Made by a program: the position numbers and the translations under genes
DNA from: Calditrichia bacterium
Lineage (GTDB): Bacteria > Calditrichota > Calditrichia > RBG-13-44-9 > J042
Assembly (NCBI GenBank): GCA_030430345.1
Contig: JAUIFT010000262.1
Location: forward strand, 1 to 5,291
Reading direction: 5' to 3'
Length of the DNA: 5,291 bases
The notes under the pieces: generated by a model
Told to the model about the DNA's origin: nothing
The model's input: only the letters and a program-made list of their open reading frames with translations
The model's database searches: none
Shown: piece after piece, positions 1 to 5,258 of the stretch
Numbering within the stretch: position 1 is the first letter of the stretch
Layout: the number at the start of each line of letters is the position of its first letter

Positions 1-1980
1 TTTCTGGTAGTCCATCCGGTCGGCATTGTTCACATCGTATTCGTCATATTCATCATAAAAATCGCGGGTCGCGGGATCTCGCTCCACAACAGTTTCGGAA
101 ATATCTTCCTTGTTTCGCCGATTGCTGATAAAGTCAGCAATCTTCCCATCTTCAGTGCGGGAAATTGGTTTTTCCTGATCAGGATCACGGGTATCCACCT
201 TAAACCAGTTAACTGCATCAATCGCAAGATCGACATGGTCTGTCGTGTAAAACCAGCCGCGCCAAAACCAGTCCAGGTCTACGCCAGAAGCATCTTCCAT
301 CGTGCGAAAAAGGTCCGCCGGAGTGGGATGCTTGAACATCCAACGGTGGGAATATTCCTTGAAAGCGAAATCAAACAACTCTCGCCCCAGGATCGTTTCC
401 CGGAGAATATTCAACGCCGCTGCCGGTTTTGCATAGGCATTATTACCAAACTGGTGGATTGTTTCCGAATTGGACATGATCGGGGAAATATTGTCTTTGC
501 TGCCCTTCATGTAATCGGTAATTTTATAAGTGGGACCACGGCGGGAAGGAAAATTCCGGTCCCATTCCACTTCCGTCAGGTATTGCAAAAAGGAATTCAA
601 GCCTTCATCCATCCAGGTCCACTGCCGTTCATCGGAGTTGACAATCATCGGAAAAAAATTATGGCCGACTTCATGAATAATTACCCCAATCATCCGATAT
701 TTGGTGCGTTCGGAATAGGTGCCGTCTTTTTCCGGGCGGCCGTAATTGAAGCAGATCATCGGGTATTCCATGCCAATTCTCTTGGTGTGCACAGAGATCG
801 CAACTGGATAGGGATAGTCAAATGTATACTTCGAAAAAACCCGCAATGTGTGGGCAACCACCCGGGTCGAATATTGCTCCCAAAGCGGATTGCCTTCCTT
901 CGGATACAATGACATCGCCAAGACAGTGCGATCCCCGAAACGAACCCCCTGCGCATCCCAGATGAATTTTCGGGAACTCGCCCAACCGAAATCGCGCACG
1001 TTTTCCGCATGGAAGACCCAGATCTTTTTCGATTTACTGCGGGACGATTCATTGCGGCGTGCCTCATTTTCGGTAATGATCAGCACCGGTTCATCGGATG
1101 CTTTCGCTTTCCGGAAACGGGACATCTGCTCCCCCGTCAACACATCATCAGGGTTTTGCAGTTCGCCGGTCGCGGTCACCACATGATCGGCAGGTGCCGT
1201 TATACTAACCTTGTAATCACCAAAGCCGAGAGTGAATTCTCCCCGGCCAAGGAATTGCTTGTTTTGCCAGCCATAAACTTCATTATACATCGCCATTCGC
1301 GGATAAAATTGGGCAATGGCATAGATATAATTATCATCTTCCGGAAAATATTCGTAGCCGGAGCGCCCGCCCATTTTCATACGGTCATTTATGTTATACC
1401 ACCATTTTACCTTGAACGAATAAGTGGTATTGGGCTGCATCGGCTGCGGTAAATCGATACGCATCATCGTTTTGTTAATGACGTAATTCAGATCCTGATC
1501 ATTTCCATCCTTTACATGATCGATCTTAAACCCACCGTCAAAATCGAGATGGAGCCTGCTAAAATCCCGGAAGCTGATGCTGTCGCTTATTTCCATCGTT
1601 TTGGTGAGATAGCTGTCGGCATCTTTCGCGCGAACATTTTGGTCCAATTGCACCCAGAGGTAGCTCAGAACGTCCGGAGAGTTATTATGATAAGTGATTG
1701 TTTCATTACCGTAGATGCGCTGGTTTTCATCATTGAGTTCCAGTTGAATATCATAATCCGCCCGTTGCTGCCAATATTCATGCCCCGGGGCGCCGGCCGC
1801 ATTGCGATAGGCATTCGGGGTAGGCAGGTCCTGTTCCAGTTGCCGGAATTTATTGCGGTTGACGTTCTCCCGTTCTCCCGTCCGTTCCTTCAGACTCTTC
1901 TGCTGCGCCTCCAGGGAAATCGGCAAAATTGTAACAACCAGAATTGCTGCAATCATCAAAGCAGTATTAGATAACTTCAA
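1..1980 (-). CDS. Secreted M1-family zinc metallopeptidase (aminopeptidase-like), C-terminus cut by the window edge
   Basis: The reading frame is open for 660 codons from a TTG at 1980 to the left edge, where it is cut off. It encodes a gluzincin of the M1 family, zinc enzymes that remove N-terminal residues from peptides. Residues 1 to about 25 look like a signal peptide: Lys2, then a hydrophobic stretch ALMIAAILVVTILPISL, then LEA before QQ. The expected catalytic set is present: a GxMEN-like motif GMEYP (403-407), HEVGH (436-440) with two zinc ligands and the catalytic Glu437, the third ligand Glu459 exactly 18 residues after the second His, and a downstream Tyr516 in NAYAKP at the usual transition-state tyrosine position. 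A conserved-looking DLDWFWRGWF segment follows, then a polar tail rich in Asp and Tyr near 640-658. The gene is divergent from the DUF6702-like gene. The protein is probably periplasmic or surface-attached. The family assignment is firm; the substrate is unknown. Confidence 0.95.
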   Translation of the reverse strand, partial: MKLSNTALMIAAILVVTILPISLEAQQKSLKERTGERENVNRNKFRQLEQDLPTPNAYRNAAGAPGHEYWQQRADYDIQLELNDENQRIYGNETITYHNNSPDVLSYLWVQLDQNVRAKDADSYLTKTMEISDSISFRDFSRLHLDFDGGFKIDHVKDGNDQDLNYVINKTMMRIDLPQPMQPNTTYSFKVKWWYNINDRMKMGGRSGYEYFPEDDNYIYAIAQFYPRMAMYNEVYGWQNKQFLGRGEFTLGFGDYKVSITAPADHVVTATGELQNPDDVLTGEQMSRFRKAKASDEPVLIITENEARRNESSRSKSKKIWVFHAENVRDFGWASSRKFIWDAQGVRFGDRTVLAMSLYPKEGNPLWEQYSTRVVAHTLRVFSKYTFDYPYPVAISVHTKRIGMEYPMICFNYGRPEKDGTYSERTKYRMIGVIIHEVGHNFFPMIVNSDERQWTWMDEGLNSFLQYLTEVEWDRNFPSRRGPTYKITDYMKGSKDNISPIMSNSETIHQFGNNAYAKPAAALNILRETILGRELFDFAFKEYSHRWMFKHPTPADLFRTMEDASGVDLDWFWRGWFYTTDHVDLAIDAVNWFKVDTRDPDQEKPISRTEDGKIADFISNRRNKEDISETVVERDPATRDFYDEYDEYDVNNADRMDYQK

Positions 1981-1986
1981 ATGATG

Positions 1987-1991
1987 TCTCC
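1987..1991 (-). promoter_or_regulatory. Shine-Dalgarno GGAGA fixing a TTG start for the M1 peptidase
   Basis: On the minus strand GGAGA is followed by a 6-base spacer and then TTG at 1980. Reading upstream in this frame there is no ATG or GTG before the stop at 2011-2013. The next in-frame ATG is codon 9, which would remove the charged front of the signal peptide and has no equally good ribosome site. TTG is therefore the preferred start. Confidence 0.7.
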
Positions 1992-2066
1992 ATAATTTAT
2001 TTGTGGTGGATTACAAATTTTATTGGTTGATTGTACCACTGAAAAGTGCGGAGAATCGACGGTCAT

Positions 2067-2084
2067 GAAATGATAGATCATTTC
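2067..2084. promoter_or_regulatory. 18-bp palindrome in the divergent M1 / DUF6702 spacer, operator-like
   Basis: The sequence GAAATGAT-AG-ATCATTTC has two perfect 8-base arms around a 2-base centre. It lies in the 140-bp spacer (1981-2120) between two genes transcribed away from each other, 36 bp before the DUF6702-like ATG and 86 bp before the M1 start. Nearly continuous dyad symmetry is typical of a dimeric regulator's operator; an RNA hairpin is less likely because a 2-base loop is strained. I see no convincing -35/-10 pair in this spacer. No cognate regulator can be named. Confidence 0.35.
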
Positions 2085-2120
2085 CGCCAGGAAGTTAGTA
2101 TACGCTAAATCAGGTTAATA

Positions 2121-2639
2121 ATGAAACGAACGCTTAATTTTCCGGCACTTATTTTATTCATCGGTTTTTCGCTATTTATTTTTTCTAACGGTGTAGCGCA
2201 CCCCTTTTATGTTTCCGTTTGTCAGATCGATTATAATAGCGATACCAATTCACTGGAAATCACCCTCAAACTTTTTACTGACGACCTGGAATCTGTGCTG
2301 GCAAAGAACGATGCTGAAGAACTGCATCTTGGCTCGGAAAAGGAAGCGGAAAGCGCGGACTCACTCATCTCGGCATATATCGCTGAGAAGTTAACCATTG
2401 CGGTTGAGGGAAAGCAACAATCCTGGGAATACCTGGGCAAGGAAACAGATATCGAGGTAACCTGGTGCTATCTGGAGATAAGTGATGTGCCGGCGTTCCG
2501 GAAATTGGAAATTGACAGTCGGATATTCCTGGCAAAGTTTGAAACACAACAAAATATTATTCACGTGAATACCGGTACAGAAAAGAAAAGCCTTTTACTG
2601 CAGCGGGGAGAATCTTCCGGGGTGCTAACGTTTCAGTAA
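2121..2639 (+). CDS. DUF6702-family exported protein of unknown function
   Basis: This is a 172-residue protein with an N-terminal signal peptide: MKR, then a hydrophobic run to about residue 22, with cleavage likely after SNGVA (22-26). The mature protein would start HPFYVSVCQIDYN, which matches what I recall as the hallmark opening of DUF6702 proteins in Bacteroidota. Other family-like blocks are LEITLKLFTDDLESVL (45-60), a YLGKE turn (104-108), WCYLEI (115-120), and QQNIIHVN (143-150) followed by KKSLLL. The length agrees with a full-length member. No catalytic residues or known activity can be given; a small periplasmic beta-rich protein is likely. The ATG at 2121 has a weak AGG 7 bases upstream and gives a proper signal peptide. 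It is divergent from the M1 peptidase and 32 bp upstream of the acetyltransferase gene, so it may be cotranscribed with the latter. The family is recalled from motifs, not searched. Confidence 0.8.
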   Translation: MKRTLNFPALILFIGFSLFIFSNGVAHPFYVSVCQIDYNSDTNSLEITLKLFTDDLESVLAKNDAEELHLGSEKEAESADSLISAYIAEKLTIAVEGKQQSWEYLGKETDIEVTWCYLEISDVPAFRKLEIDSRIFLAKFETQQNIIHVNTGTEKKSLLLQRGESSGVLTFQ

Positions 2640-2671
2640 TTACCAGGCGCTGATACAAAGGCATAAATTTG

Positions 2672-3199
2672 ATGAAAATTTTTCACTTCGATTTTCGCCC
2701 GATGAGTGCGGCGGATTTACCGTTACTTCTGGAGTGGCTGCAACGCCCTCATCTGCAAGACTGGTGGCACGGCGAAACCTCGCTTAAAGATGTGCGCCGG
2801 AATTATCTCCCTGCCCAAGAGGATTTTGACACTGCCCGTCCTTACATTGTATATTTGAATGGCGATCCGGTAGGATATATCCAATACTATCGCGTCGCTG
2901 AAGGTAAACAGGAGTGGTGGCCGGATAAGCCCGGTGCCGGCGTGCTCGGTATCGATCAGTTTCTCGCGGATGAGAATCAATTAAACCGGGGGATCGGGAC
3001 AGCGATGATAACACAGTTCACAAGGTTGTTGATGAAAGATTTCCGAATACAGGAAATTCGGGTCGATCCCCATCCGGACAATATCAGAGCGATACGGGCT
3101 TTTCAGAAAGCGGGCTTCCGGGAAGTCGGACCGATTACAACACCGGATGGGCCAGCGTTGATGATGATTTTGCGCAGGGATTATTCGGAGAATACCTGA
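2672..3199 (+). CDS. GNAT N-acetyltransferase, AAC(6')-Ib-like
   Basis: This is a 175-residue GNAT-fold enzyme predicted to move an acetyl group from acetyl-CoA to an amine in the cytoplasm. Its closest recalled relative is the aminoglycoside 6'-N-acetyltransferase AAC(6')-Ib. Shared blocks in order are EWLQRPHLQDWW (21-32), PYIVYLNGDPVGY (57-69), a tandem Trp (82-83), GIDQFLA (93-99), the acetyl-CoA loop NRGIGT (105-110), DPHPDNIRAIRAFQKAGF (132-149) and TTPDGPA (156-162). From Trp82 to Asp159 it aligns without gaps at a constant offset of 20 from AAC(6')-Ib numbering. Asp95 matches the active-site Asp115, but Phe144 replaces Tyr164. The residues changed in the fluoroquinolone-acting -cr variant keep the ordinary Trp and Asp. 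The ATG at 2672 was chosen; a TTG at 2669 is in frame and better spaced from the weak AAAGG (2657-2661), so the start is uncertain by one codon. Tandem in-frame stops TGA TAA end the gene. The real substrate could instead be another amine. Confidence 0.88.
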   Translation: MKIFHFDFRPMSAADLPLLLEWLQRPHLQDWWHGETSLKDVRRNYLPAQEDFDTARPYIVYLNGDPVGYIQYYRVAEGKQEWWPDKPGAGVLGIDQFLADENQLNRGIGTAMITQFTRLLMKDFRIQEIRVDPHPDNIRAIRAFQKAGFREVGPITTPDGPALMMILRRDYSENT

Positions 3200-3222
3200 T
3201 AAAACATAAAAAGCTAGCTGTT

Positions 3223-3257
3223 TTCAATGTCCAATATCCAACATCAATGATCAATTT
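3223..3257. repeat. Degenerate 7-bp tandem repeat, five units
   Basis: Five consecutive heptamers read TTCAATG, TCCAATA, TCCAACA, TCAATGA and TCAATTT, with a rough consensus TCmAAtr. The period is exact over 35 bp, although the units have diverged. Such short heptad repeats occur between genes in several bacterial groups. The array is non-coding, starting 23 bp after the acetyltransferase stop. Confidence 0.55.
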
Positions 3258-3272
3258 CGAAGTACGTAGCTA

Positions 3273-3300
3273 TTTCAATCCGGAACTATCCGGTTTAAAA
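3273..3300. repeat. Imperfect hairpin, 12-base arms with a CCGGA/TCCGG core
   Basis: Arms 3273-3284 and 3289-3300 pair at 10 of 12 positions around the loop ACTA, with a perfect 5-bp GC-rich core CCGGA/TCCGG and outer A/T pairs. It lies about 75 bp after the acetyltransferase stop. It could act as a terminator in either direction because both flanks are A/T runs (TTTAAAA on one side), but the T run is short. It could equally be the core of a REP-like element. Confidence 0.4.
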
Positions 3301-3356
3301 ACTCGCTAGCTCCGAATATTTAGTATGATGGGCAGGGTAAATTCTATTTTAACTGT

Positions 3357-3404
3357 ATTAGGATATAATTAGAATAAAAAACAATACCAATTAGTCCTAA
3401 TTAG
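3357..3404 (+). promoter_or_regulatory. Candidate promoter and operator region of the ArsR gene: TATAAT box with four ATTAG motifs
   Basis: A perfect TATAAT lies at 3364-3369, 74 bp before the ArsR start; no good -35 hexamer is visible upstream. Around it are four direct copies of ATTAG starting at 3357, 3368, 3390 and 3400, that is at steps of 11, 22 and 10 bp, close to multiples of one helical turn. The second copy overlaps the TATAAT. The last pair contains the dyad ATTAG-TC-CTAAT (3390-3401). ArsR-family repressors commonly bind AT-rich dyads overlapping their own -10 region, so autoregulation is a reasonable inference. Confidence 0.45.
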
Positions 3405-3443
3405 TTTTATATTTTTATTTCACCTAAATCAAAAGGGATAAAA

Positions 3444-3776
3444 ATGGGGAATACATACCTATCTGTGCCAATGTTATCGAAAGTTGCGCAACGGTTTAAG
3501 ATATTAAGTGAGCCGATTCGGCTTCAGTTAATAAATCAGTTACAAGTAAATCATGAATTAAGTGTTAGTGAATTGGTTGAAGCGACCGGCCATAGTCAGG
3601 CGAATGTAAGCAAGCATTTGACCCTGATGGCCCGCGAGGGGATTCTCAGCCGAAGAAAAGACGGCCTTCTAGCTTATTATTCTATTACAGACCCGACGAT
3701 TAACGAACTATGCACTTTGGTCTGCGGTCGCATCCTGGAAGAAGCCACTGAAAATCAGAAGCTTCTTCAGGAGTAA
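3444..3776 (+). CDS. ArsR/SmtB-family winged-helix transcriptional repressor
   Basis: This 110-residue protein has the size and layout of an ArsR/SmtB repressor. Helices near residues 11-34 contain the family-typical FKILSEPIRLQLINQL. A helix-turn-helix follows, with LSVSELVEATGHSQANVSKHLTLM (39-62), then the beta-wing REGILSRRKDGLLAYYSI (64-81) and a C-terminal helix. Its only cysteines are Cys90 and Cys94, a CxxxC pair in that last helix; there is no CxC or ELCVCDL metal site in the recognition helix. That pattern suggests sensing by C-terminal thiols, either of reactive sulfur or of a metal, and the YeeE neighbours favour sulfur. The start has a good AAAAGGG 6 bases before the ATG. The gene is convergent with the YeeE pair, with 25 bp between the stop codons, so it cannot be in their operon. 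It probably represses itself through the ATTAG motifs upstream. Confidence 0.9.
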   Translation: MGNTYLSVPMLSKVAQRFKILSEPIRLQLINQLQVNHELSVSELVEATGHSQANVSKHLTLMAREGILSRRKDGLLAYYSITDPTINELCTLVCGRILEEATENQKLLQE

Positions 3777-3795
3777 ATTATCACCTGGTCTTTCG

Positions 3796-3814
3796 GGGAA
3801 ACTAAGCGTTTCCC
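3796..3814. terminator. Hairpin between convergent genes, possible terminator of the ArsR transcript
   Basis: GGGAAAC (3796-3802) and GTTTCCC (3808-3814) form a perfect 7-bp stem with a 5-base loop. It starts 19 bp after the ArsR stop and overlaps the stop codon of the YeeE C-half gene on the other strand. On the plus strand a T-rich run CTTTTCTTT follows after a few GC bases, so it may end ArsR transcription. There is no T run after it on the minus strand. Confidence 0.4.
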
Positions 3815-4236
3815 TGGGCGGCTTTTCTTTGACGAACAGATACTCTTACACCATAGAGAAATGTGCCGATAATTATACCTGCGATAGTAAACAGAGCGCC
3901 CATTTTTCCTTCTCCCATCATCGCCAGCACTGTACCAGGACATGCGCCTGCCAATCCCCAACCCATTCCAAAAATTAGAGAGCCGGGAATCAGGTCTGAT
4001 TTATTGGGTTTACCGATAAAGGCAATCGGCGCCTGATCCATCATGGATTTCACTTTAAATTTTTTGAATAACCATACGCCAATAGCACCGACCGTCGCCG
4101 CAGTTGCAATAATCCACAGAAGCTGTAAATCTTCAAATAAAAATAACTTTGCATAAAAATCGTAAGTTGTCGCGCCTGCCCGGCTCAGCAGAAAACCAAA
4201 TAGTGTACCGAATAATAAAAAGCTGTATTTTTTCAT
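3802..4236 (-). CDS. YeeE/YedE-family membrane protein, C-terminal half of a split sulfur-compound transporter
   Basis: This is a 144-residue inner-membrane protein of the sulphur-transport (YeeE/YedE) family. Hydrophobic spans lie near residues 5-22, 36-57, 83-104 and 112-131. The signature is GMGWGLAGACPGTVLAMMGEG (90-110), whose Cys99 matches the cysteine of the C-terminal repeat in full-length YeeE, a thiosulfate importer in which conserved cysteines guide the substrate. At about half the length of YeeE, this looks like the PmpB-type partner of a two-subunit version. A Shine-Dalgarno AAGGA lies 9 bases before the ATG. It starts 20 bp after the stop of the N-half gene, so the two are almost certainly one operon and one complex. 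Its TAG stop lies within a hairpin shared with the convergent ArsR gene. The exact sulfur species carried is unknown. Confidence 0.88.
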   Translation of the reverse strand: MKKYSFLLFGTLFGFLLSRAGATTYDFYAKLFLFEDLQLLWIIATAATVGAIGVWLFKKFKVKSMMDQAPIAFIGKPNKSDLIPGSLIFGMGWGLAGACPGTVLAMMGEGKMGALFTIAGIIIGTFLYGVRVSVRQRKAAQGNA

Positions 4237-4256
4237 GTTTTTATGTCCTTAAAAAA

Positions 4257-4751
4257 TTAAAGTATTCCGAATAAAACCTGCACCATAATTATGCCACCGA
4301 CAAAAAATCCTGCGCTGGCCAAAATGCTCGGGGGATTGAGCATGGACATACCGGCAATTGAATGCCCACTGGGACAACCACCAGCCATGCGGGAACCATA
4401 CCCAATCATTATTCCCCCTAACAGTAAAACACCGCCTTTTGCCCAAAGGCTTTCCGGAAATACTGAATCATACATCTCCCCCAGGGAGAAACTCATCACA
4501 ACATCGCCGGGAGATGTTACAGCAGACAAAAAACCTCCCAACGGCAGCCCGAGAATAAACCATAGCTTCCAGTTATTTGCCTCTCCAAAAATACCTTTAT
4601 GAAAATAATCTGTTTTACTAACCATGCTGCAAACACTATTATATCCGCTGGAAACCCCCAACGTTTTACCGGTAACGAACCATTGGAATAACAGGTAAAC
4701 GCCAATAGCCAGTCCGCCTACCCAACCTTCCCAAACAATTACTTCGGTCAT
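4257..4751 (-). CDS. YeeE/YedE-family membrane protein, N-terminal half of a split sulfur-compound transporter
   Basis: This 164-residue integral membrane protein is the first gene of the minus-strand operon. Hydrophobic spans lie near residues 10-27, 64-81, 105-119 and 142-162. Two YeeE signatures are present: GKTLGVSSGYNSVCSM (28-43) with Cys41, and GYGSRMAGGCPSGHSIAG (117-134) with Cys126. With Cys99 of the downstream protein they supply the three cysteines expected of a complete YeeE thiosulfate-type channel. This suggests that the two proteins (PmpA/PmpB-like) assemble into one transporter of thiosulfate or related sulfur compounds. The ATG at 4751 follows a GGGGA purine run at close spacing. 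The upstream region is AT-rich with TATACA and TATACT hexamers on the minus strand, but no clear -35. No ATTAG motif like those before the ArsR gene is seen there. Confidence 0.9.
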   Translation of the reverse strand: MTEVIVWEGWVGGLAIGVYLLFQWFVTGKTLGVSSGYNSVCSMVSKTDYFHKGIFGEANNWKLWFILGLPLGGFLSAVTSPGDVVMSFSLGEMYDSVFPESLWAKGGVLLLGGIMIGYGSRMAGGCPSGHSIAGMSMLNPPSILASAGFFVGGIIMVQVLFGIL

Positions 4752-5037
4752 TTTTTCCCCAATTTGCTTAATTGTTCTTTATTGGATTACTGTATAACAA
4801 CAATATTCCACTCTTAACTAAAAAAAGTATAATTATTAACACCAAAGAAATTTAAGATGCTTTATTTTCACTTTATCCTTAAAAGATCTAAAGCGCAAGC
4901 AGAAGAGTCAACTACATAACGATTCGGTAATTAATGCGATTATTCCTCGAATTTCAAGATTATTTTTGATTTTTTAACCTATTGTAAAAAAAATGCTTGT
5001 ATATCCCCTGAATCATGAATTAATATAATTTAACTGT
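4752..5037. other. AT-rich non-coding stretch upstream of the YeeE operon
   Basis: These 286 bp are much richer in A and T than the genes and hold no ORF above about 20 codons on either strand. Minus-strand TATACA (4796-4791) and TATACT (4831-4826) are possible -10 boxes for the YeeE operon. An A-run of 8 lies at 4986-4993, and an AT palindrome AATTA-ATA-TAATT at 5018-5030. I see no tRNA, no CRISPR array and no recognisable riboswitch. Confidence 0.5.
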
Positions 5038-5214
5038 CTATGGAGTAGTTTTTTTCACCAAATATTTTACGCAATTGGTTTCTTTTATCCAACCGCCATC
5101 TTTTGGGCGGATATAACCTGTTGCTACTATAATCATCTCGTTCCGGAAGTACTTTTCTGAAAATGCCGGCCAGAGGGAGTAATTATATTTCCCTAAACGC
5201 CGGTCAAAGTAAGT
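5038..5214 (-). pseudogene. Possible degraded small ORF, product unrecognised
   Basis: On the minus strand a frame is open for 58 codons between a TAG at 5217-5215 and a TAG at 5040-5038. It has a protein-like composition, including the stretches LWPAFSEKYFRNEMIIVATG and YIRPKDGGWIKETN. No ATG, GTG or TTG occurs until the ATG at 5136, which would leave only 32 residues and lacks a clear ribosome site. The same frame is also open from the preceding TAG to the right edge (5291-5218), so this may be the tail of a gene broken by a stop. I do not recognise the product. It could be chance, since 58 open codons are not rare. Confidence 0.22.
5166..5203. other. Nested two-stem inverted repeat, possible structured RNA
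   Basis: CCGGC (5166-5170) pairs with GCCGG (5199-5203), and inside it AGGGA (5174-5178) pairs with TCCCT (5190-5194). The internal loop is 3 by 4 bases and the end loop 11 bases. A TATAAT lies 33 bp upstream on the plus strand (5128-5133) without a convincing -35. It overlaps the possible ORF remnant on the other strand, and the two readings compete. It matches no RNA family I recognise. Confidence 0.25.
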
Positions 5215-5231
5215 CTATTTCGAGTCTTCCG

Positions 5232-5258
5232 GTTTTTCCTGTCTTCCCCGGGAAAAGC
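5232..5258. other. Hairpin with an 8-bp stem near the right edge
   Basis: GTTTTTCC (5232-5239) pairs with GGAAAAGC (5251-5258), with one G-T pair, around an 11-base loop containing CCCCG. No T run follows on the plus strand. It could be part of an untranslated leader or trailer of a gene beyond the window, or chance. Confidence 0.2.

Larger units (their letters stand above)
3212..3311. repeat. Possible short intergenic inverted-repeat element (REP/MITE-like)
   Basis: The gap between the acetyltransferase and the ArsR gene begins with about 100 bp framed by opposed copies of an AGCTAGC-plus-T-run motif: AGCTAGC followed by TTTT at 3212-3224, and the same pattern on the other strand reading back from 3311. 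Inside it lie the heptad repeats (3223-3257) and a strong hairpin (3273-3300). The whole has the look of a decayed non-coding mobile or REP-type element. The arms are imperfect and GCTAGC is itself a palindrome, so this could be coincidence. No target-site duplication is visible. Confidence 0.3.

Noticed and set aside
235..1974. A run of long plus-strand ORFs (up to 225 codons) opposite the M1 peptidase
   Set aside because: They lie antisense to a frame with a full M1 catalytic motif set and signal peptide, have no recognisable domains, and overlap each other in different frames.
2029..2034. Minus-strand TACAAT as a -10 box for the M1 gene
   Set aside because: It matches 5 of 6 bases but has no acceptable -35 at 16-18 bp, and the lineage may use a different promoter type.
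2723..3014. Two minus-strand ORFs of 76-85 codons within the acetyltransferase gene
   Set aside because: Antisense shadows of a well-matched GNAT enzyme; no independent support.
2672..3199. Acetyltransferase as a fluoroquinolone-acting -cr type variant
   Set aside because: The two diagnostic positions carry the ordinary Trp (82) and Asp (159), not Arg and Tyr.
3223..3257. Tandem repeats considered as a CRISPR array
   Set aside because: Units are 7 bp with no spacers and no cas genes nearby.
4291..4602. Plus-strand ORF of 103 codons opposite the YeeE N-half gene
   Set aside because: Proline-rich shadow of a clearly recognised membrane protein gene; no ribosome site or domain.
5211..5235. 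TTCGAGTC resembling a tRNA T-loop
   Set aside because: The flanking bases do not form a T stem, and no acceptor, D or anticodon arms can be built around it.
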